From assembly GCA_964200075.2 (NCBI GenBank), contig CAXNAA020000394.1, positions 1 through 21,702 of the forward strand: a stretch of 21,702 nt of DNA, read 5' to 3'. Shown one piece after another: positions 19,201-21,702 of the stretch. Within the stretch, counting starts at the first letter, position 1. Every line of letters begins with the position of its first letter. The notes under the pieces are model-generated. The model was not told the origin of the DNA. It made no database searches and worked only from the letters and a program-made list of their open reading frames with translations. The translations under genes and the position numbers were made by a program. The DNA comes from Sphacelaria rigidula (taxonomy: Eukaryota; Phaeophyceae; Sphacelariales).

Positions 19201-21476
19201 CCGTGAGCGTTGGGCGGAGAACGGACGGAGGAAGTAAGGTGATCATTGACCGTGTAGAAGGACGACGTTGGAGTATCACAGCGTGGAAGGGTGATTCTTT
19301 TAGTTGATGGTGACTTTGGCCTTGACTCTTCACCTGTCAATGCCATCCCTGTTTGATTACCTTCTGTCAGGGCATGAATTTCGTTGCGCTTGCCTTGCTG
19401 GATGCTTGTTCTGGAGACGACGAGCAAGCGTTTTGGATCCTTTCGGGAATGTGCGACCGGTTAGAGCTAGAGGTGAGCATTCCCGTTTTCGTGTGTGTGT
19501 GTGTGTGTGTTGGATTGCGGCCGGGGAGGTTGGTCGACCGTGACCACCTATATCCAGCTCAGTATCCTCTGCAACGAGTGCATGCGTCAGGGTGTTGGAT
19601 CAGAGCACACTCGGCAGATTCAGCAATTGCAGAGGTGATCGATACCACGTCACTTGCTGATGCCACATGCTGAGTCCCACACCGCGTCCCGGCGGTGTGT
19701 CGGTCCAACTGACAACCGTTGAGGTGGAAAGAACGCGAGTCCGATTCCTACCATATGTGTTTGGGTTTTCCCTTCACCGCATCTGATTTCCGTCGTTGAA
19801 TGAATGAGGACATGAGTACAAGAAGAGTTCGTTTGACTGAGTTTGTTTGGTGAGAGCCGACGCGATGCGGGAGTGCTGGTCATTATCTAGCCGCAAGACC
19901 GGAATGCATAGCGTGTACCTGAGAGAGATGGGTTGGTCCCTCGAGACCACTAGACCATTAGACGACGGACTCGTCCAGGGAATAGCGAGGAATTGAAAGT
20001 GTGACCGAAAAACCAGCAGAAGCTCGTGCAGGCGTGAAATCCGCTGCGATAGTACTGCTGCGCGTAGCTCCACAGACGTTCGTACTGTAACCAAACTCAC
20101 GATACCTGCGCTGTGGGTGCTCGTTCATCACAGTCTTGCTTAACCTCCCCTCCCCCCGCCGCGTTATCATTTTCTGACTTCTTTTTTTTCCAACTCCAGG
20201 GGTTGTGGTGCCAGGGTCTGGAACGGCTCGACTTTTGCTTTTTCGCACTGGATCAGTTGTTGCTGCGCCATTGCCCGTCGCTTCGACAGCACCTTGCTGA
20301 TGAGGGTGTCCAATTGAGTATGTTCACCAGCCGCTGGTTTGTGACTCTCTTCACCTGCAACGACGTGTTTGGGCGGGGCACGTCGAGGAAGGTGATGGCA
20401 GGACGGTTGAAGCTTTCGTGTGTGCTTGAGAGGCCGTGTCGATGGAATAGTGTCCCTGTTTTGGCAAGGAATGTCATTATTCCCCCCCCCCCCCTTCTTC
20501 CGCCTAAAACTGGAGTACTGCCCTAACCCTACAGGACATCTTAAGAGGACGAGTTGATGCTGGCACATACTCCTGCTCTAGCGTGTACGGTAGTCACCAC
20601 TCAAACGGATACGTTTATTCGCATGGAGTATTTTTGCAGTTTTTTTTTTCATTCGTACTCGAACGTTCTGTAATCGGTAGGCATCGAGAGGAGAAACGAA
20701 GCGTTAACGGGAAATGCTTACCGGCTGCTCTGTGTTGTCGGTGAAATACACCATGGAAACCACATTTTCGTTTGGGAGGGGGGGGGAGGGGTTGGTATCC
20801 GCAGTTTTAGCCCCTAAACACGGTTTTTGGGCAGTTTGATTGATTGGCAGTAGCACAACGAATAGCGATCAATGACGAAACTTGTGTCTGGGCGACTGTT
20901 AAGGAGAACGATAGGGATTGGCTCGCTAGAGCGAACGTATCAAAGAGGTAAAAACTGGGCTTGGGTACTCGTAGGACCCCCGGTGACCAGTTAACCCGTA
21001 AGTCGTCCCGGATTTATCGTAGAATGGTTACACTCTCAAGCTCCAGCGTGATTGAGCAAGTCATGGGGAACGGGAAAAAGGTGGGGAATCGCAGTCAGTC
21101 AGAGAAGTCTGCCTTTGAAAGGTATACCGTTACAGCTTCATGTCCTTGCTGACGAAAATGACATCGTGGTGGGTAATTTCGATAAGCTCTCGGTGAGGTT
21201 GGGACAACATTGTCCTAAAAAATCACATGTGGCAATTTACGGCGTCCTTGGCTACATCCCGTTGTGTTTTCATCTCTGCGCGCCCCTGCATCTCTTCTTG
21301 TTCTGGAGAGAGGCCGCGGGGTGCTCACGTGTGGTTCCCTTCTTTTTACTTTGTCCTCCTCTTGCTCTCGCCGTTTTCGTTTTCCGCAGATCTTGGATAT
21401 GTTTTTGGTGGAGAGGTGGCCGCTGATCTTCAAGGTCTCTCTGGGTGTGCTCCTCGAAATGCGACCTCTGCTAGAG
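7174..21476 (+). CDS. BAR domain-TBC (Rab-GAP) fusion protein, 3' end outside window
   Basis: Twelve exons: 7174-7201, 7530-7657, 9271-9537, 10341-10388, 10829-11095, 12786-12893, 13242-15908, 16248-16337, 18705-19145, 19371-19472, 20200-20391 and 21390-21476. Together they give 1475 codons without a stop. Residues about 12-272 form three long amphipathic helices read as a BAR domain, a curved-membrane-binding dimer. Residues 283 to about 1105 are low-complexity and disordered. Residues 1110-1143 resemble the second half of an F-box. From W1139 a TBC domain follows: NGVPSSMRARFYLHIL, IDTDVLRT with Arg finger R1242, VSYCQGMNFVALALL with Gln finger Q1348, SRWFVTLFTCND and ILDMFLVERWPLIFKVSL. 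TBC domains supply Arg and Gln to speed GTP hydrolysis by Rab GTPases; both residues are present, so activity is expected. The TBC domain is interrupted by Gly/Ser/Glu-rich inserts. The Rab target cannot be told from sequence. Confidence 0.88.
7530..7657 (+). CDS. BAR-TBC exon 2 (BAR helix 1)
   Basis: Codes residues 10-52: a heptad-patterned helix running SELLEERLKRLQHQLQ and onward to AFIKSARE. The donor is GAG|GTACGG, phase 0. Confidence 0.82.
7658..9270 (+). other. BAR-TBC intron 2
   Basis: A 1613-nt intron, phase 0. It contains the 74-bp tandem duplication at 8551-8700 and a short CAATGTT reiteration at about 8190-8210. The 141-codon open frame at 8725-9150 shows no domain and no exon-like splice sites. 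Confidence 0.8.
8551..8700 (+). repeat. 74-bp tandem duplication (two copies)
   Basis: The copies start at 8551 and 8625 with GGTATATCvAGGAATATACG (v = c or g). Each runs through CATGGGCTGTTTG, a T-run and AAAGCGAACTGCCATGGTTG. They differ at only a few positions, so the duplication is recent. Confidence 0.92.
9271..9537 (+). CDS. BAR-TBC exon 3 (BAR helices 1-2)
   Basis: Codes residues 53-141. The acceptor is GGGCACGCAG|ATG and the donor GAGCAG|GTGTGG, both phase 0. It contains RAGVAFGAFGAALDVEYARL, an A/N/S-rich loop, and the helix LLAMQLVECANEMEDDLREQ. The FGxFG-aliphatic pattern and the entry to the second helix fit BAR domains. Confidence 0.85.
9538..10340 (+). other. BAR-TBC intron 3
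   Basis: An 803-nt GT-AG intron ending in one of the best pyrimidine tracts in the window. Nothing else was recognised inside. Confidence 0.75.
10341..10388 (+). CDS. BAR-TBC exon 4 (48-nt micro-exon in BAR helix 2)
   Basis: Codes VLQPMESILASRGEVQ (residues 142-157), bridging LREQ and TAMKER. This supplies the 'V-x-P-hydrophobic' step typical of BAR helix 2. The acceptor has an excellent pyrimidine tract ending TTTGTCGTCAG. The donor is CAG|GTGTGT, phase 0; an alternative donor, GAG|GTTCAG, is two codons shorter. Confidence 0.78.
10389..10828 (+). other. BAR-TBC intron 4
   Basis: A 440-nt GT-AG intron, phase 0. No further feature was seen. Confidence 0.75.
10829..11095 (+). CDS. BAR-TBC exon 5 (BAR helices 2-3)
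   Basis: Codes residues 158-246. The acceptor is AAACATCAG|ACTGCG and the donor GCCTCG|GTAGGT, phase 0. The text includes RTRAADALAAAHNDYARAVA, where the Asp-Tyr in a helix is typical of BAR domains, then a short polar loop and a third helix EEVLTRLLEERGRCLRDAIA. Confidence 0.87.
11096..12785 (+). other. BAR-TBC intron 5
   Basis: A 1690-nt intron, phase 0. It holds the 71-bp GGGTTxTAGGG-containing tandem repeat near 12031-12175. The small open frames inside lack domains, and the BAR helix reads through cleanly when the intron is removed (RDAIAS-LKAAQT). Confidence 0.75.
12031..12175 (+). repeat. 71-bp degenerate tandem repeat with telomere-like GGGTTTTAGGG ends
   Basis: Unit 1 (from about 12031) and unit 2 (from about 12102) share TTTTCAmCCCCCG, GCCATArGGTGTTCGATCT and GGTCAGGGTT. 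Both end in TTAGGG-like text (GGGTTTTAGGG, GGGTTATAGGGTTAG). Only a few telomere-like hexamers are present, so this is not a true telomeric array. Confidence 0.8.
12786..12893 (+). CDS. BAR-TBC exon 6 (end of BAR helix 3)
   Basis: Codes residues 247-282: LKAAQTVFFVRAGHCVSSSV and then a Pro/Glu/Lys linker. The acceptor is GTGCCTTCAG|CTG and the donor TCTAAG|GTGACA, both phase 0. The AQ-x-x-FF segment matches the usual end of the third BAR helix. Confidence 0.78.
12894..13241 (+). other. BAR-TBC intron 6
   Basis: A 348-nt GT-AG intron, phase 0. No further feature was seen. Confidence 0.75.
13242..15908 (+). CDS. BAR-TBC exon 7 (disordered linker, F-box-like segment, TBC start)
   Basis: A 2667-nt exon, phase 0 at both ends (acceptor TTGCGAAG|GATGAG, donor CCGAAG|GTGTGT), coding residues 283-1171. 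Most of it is Gly/Ser/Asp/Glu/Pro-rich with no recognisable fold. Two basic, tryptophan-bearing patches stand out: KRKKQSSWLRRLSMTFKSG (484-502), with an AGC-kinase-type RRLS site at S496, and SWRLSGWWARASDRHR (955-970). The last ~70 residues become ordered: EYLDVVDLSRACGVCRGWAE resembles the C-terminal half of an F-box, and WRRCVRLSNGVPSSMRARF is the TBC opening. Confidence 0.9.
15909..16247 (+). other. BAR-TBC intron 7
   Basis: A 339-nt GT-AG intron, phase 0. No further feature was seen. Confidence 0.8.
16248..16337 (+). CDS. BAR-TBC exon 8 (TBC)
   Basis: Codes residues 1172-1201, beginning AHERRRIDGPRPNVYQECFL. The acceptor is CTCTTACGCAG|GCTCAC and the donor AAAACG|GTGAGC, phase 0. It carries the 'x-x-Y-x-x-hydrophobic' helix that follows the TBC entry motif. 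Confidence 0.8.
16875..17395. repeat. Degenerate GTACCC-rich minisatellite
   Basis: About 0.5 kb of diverged repeats. GACTTTTATaCC, CGACAGTTcTGTAAT and ACGGTTTTCTGT recur, and a larger unit beginning GCGGGTATGCTCT near 17060 and 17180 repeats with a period of about 120 bp. Open frames across both strands here are by-products. Confidence 0.85.
18034..18292. mobile_element. MITE-like unit with ~29-bp terminal inverted repeats
   Basis: Left end 18034-18065 (CACTTCCTGCGATAG, C8, A8, C) and right end 18264-18292 (complement: CACTTCCTGCGATAG, C7, A6, C) match except for homopolymer length. The 259-bp unit has no coding capacity and sits in intron 8. No clear target-site duplication is visible, so it may be a simple inverted duplication instead. 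Confidence 0.55.
18646..18690 (+). repeat. CTG/CTC triplet tract serving as polypyrimidine region
   Basis: GCTGCTGCTCCTGCTGCTAC-type repeats lie 15-60 nt upstream of the exon 9 acceptor at 18704. It probably supports acceptor recognition. Confidence 0.6.
18705..19145 (+). CDS. BAR-TBC exon 9 (TBC Arg and Gln fingers)
   Basis: Codes residues 1202-1348. The acceptor is preceded by a long CTG/CTC tract and ends TTTGACAG; the donor TGTCAG|GTATGT falls directly after the catalytic Gln. It contains WLKEIDTDVLRT (R1242) and, after about 75 residues of Gly/Ser/Val/Glu-rich insert, KLRRLLRAFAIHNRRVSYCQ (Q1348). Most TBC domains have about 40 residues between the two fingers; here there are 105. Confidence 0.92.
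19371..19472 (+). CDS. BAR-TBC exon 10 (TBC core)
   Basis: Codes residues 1349-1382, GMNFVALALL to CDRLELE, the most conserved TBC block (YxQGMN...AFW). The acceptor is CTTCTGTCAG and the donor GAG|GTGAGC, phase 0. Confidence 0.95.
19473..20199 (+). other. BAR-TBC intron 10
   Basis: A 727-nt GT-AG intron, phase 0. It starts with a short (GT)n tract at about 19491-19510 and ends with a T-run and CCAACTCCAG. No further feature was seen. Confidence 0.85.
20200..20391 (+). CDS. BAR-TBC exon 11 (TBC)
   Basis: Codes residues 1383-1446, including FALDQLLLRHCPSLRQHLAD and SRWFVTLFTCNDVF. P-x-L-x-x-H-L and the WF-x-x-LF strand are standard TBC elements. The acceptor has a long T-run and CCAACTCCAG. 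The donor is AGGAAG|GTGATG, phase 0. Confidence 0.92.
20392..21389 (+). other. BAR-TBC intron 11
   Basis: A 998-nt intron, phase 0, with a 13-C run at 20482-20494 and a G-rich tract (four G-runs, about 20774-20791) that could form a G-quadruplex. No exon was recognised; the TBC sequence reads TSRK-ILDMFL across it. Confidence 0.75.
21390..21476 (+). CDS. BAR-TBC exon 12 (last exon in window)
   Basis: Codes residues 1447-1475, ILDMFLVERWPLIFKVSLGV and on to LLE. The acceptor has a strong pyrimidine tract ending TTTCCGCAG, and the donor is GAG|GTACGTG, phase 0. The final helices of the TBC domain and the stop lie past the right edge. Confidence 0.92.
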
Positions 21477-21702
21477 GTACGTGACACCGGGTTTGGATCA
21501 TGATTATTTATCATGCGTTTGCCACTGTCGGTGACTGCTGCAGCTAAATAATAGTGCACGCGTGCTGCTGGCATCGTGGGTCTTTCGTCTGAGGAATGTC
21601 GCGCCAGAAATGAAGGCTTACCCCGTGTATCTCACCATTTGTCATTCTCCAGCTTATCCCCCCCCCCCCCCCCCCCCTCCCCTTTTCCCTCTCGTGTTCC
21701 CT
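21477..21702 (+). other. Partial intron 12 with terminal poly-C
   Basis: Follows the strong donor GAG|GTACGTG. It ends with a 20-C run at 21658-21677 and pyrimidine-rich sequence, which may be the tract of the next acceptor. No exon is visible before the edge. Confidence 0.6.

Noticed and set aside
20774-20791. G-quadruplex as a functional element
   Set aside because: The G-runs could fold, but intronic G-runs of this type are common in this window and nothing links them to a function.

Overview
This is a eukaryotic nuclear window, most likely from a brown alga (an Ectocarpus-like stramenopile). The evidence is two intron-rich genes with GT-AG introns of about 225 bp to 2.4 kb, strong polypyrimidine acceptors, GC-rich coding exons that encode long Ala/Gly/Ser-rich disordered stretches, and introns and spacers full of short repeats. 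Nothing bacterial or organellar is visible: no operons, no Shine-Dalgarno sites, and no rRNA, tRNA or CRISPR array. The species call is inference.

Layout. (1) 1-2645: intergenic. It holds an imperfect fold-back (inverted-repeat) element of about 430 bp, bracketed by an exact 20-bp direct repeat, followed by possibly degenerate coding sequence. (2) 5795-2646, minus strand: a five-exon gene for a DOT1-type SAM-dependent methyltransferase, 569 aa when spliced. About 300 residues are inserted inside the catalytic fold, and part of the insert looks like a small winged-helix (OST-HTH/LOTUS-like) module. One intron appears to use a GC donor. (3) 5796-7173: a 1.4-kb head-to-head intergenic region with a 21-bp tandem repeat inside a 10-bp inverted repeat, a long (AAC)n microsatellite, C-run/hairpin sequence and an E2F-like motif. 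(4) 7174 to the right edge, plus strand: one large gene with twelve recognised exons (1475 codons in the window). It encodes an N-terminal BAR domain, an ~830-residue disordered linker, a short F-box-like segment and a Rab-GAP TBC domain. Both catalytic fingers are present. The 3' end lies beyond the window.

The large gene reads as a membrane-trafficking regulator: BAR would sense or shape curved membrane, and TBC would stimulate GTP hydrolysis on a Rab. The methyltransferase is probably a chromatin or nuclear enzyme, but its substrate-site sequence departs from canonical histone H3K79 methyltransferases. The two genes share a divergent promoter region; no functional link between them can be read from sequence.

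Exon boundaries were set by hand from splice consensus, reading-phase agreement and family fit. Apart from the phase-1 first intron, every intron of the BAR-TBC gene is phase 0, which makes the model self-consistent. The 5' ends of both genes are the least certain parts.
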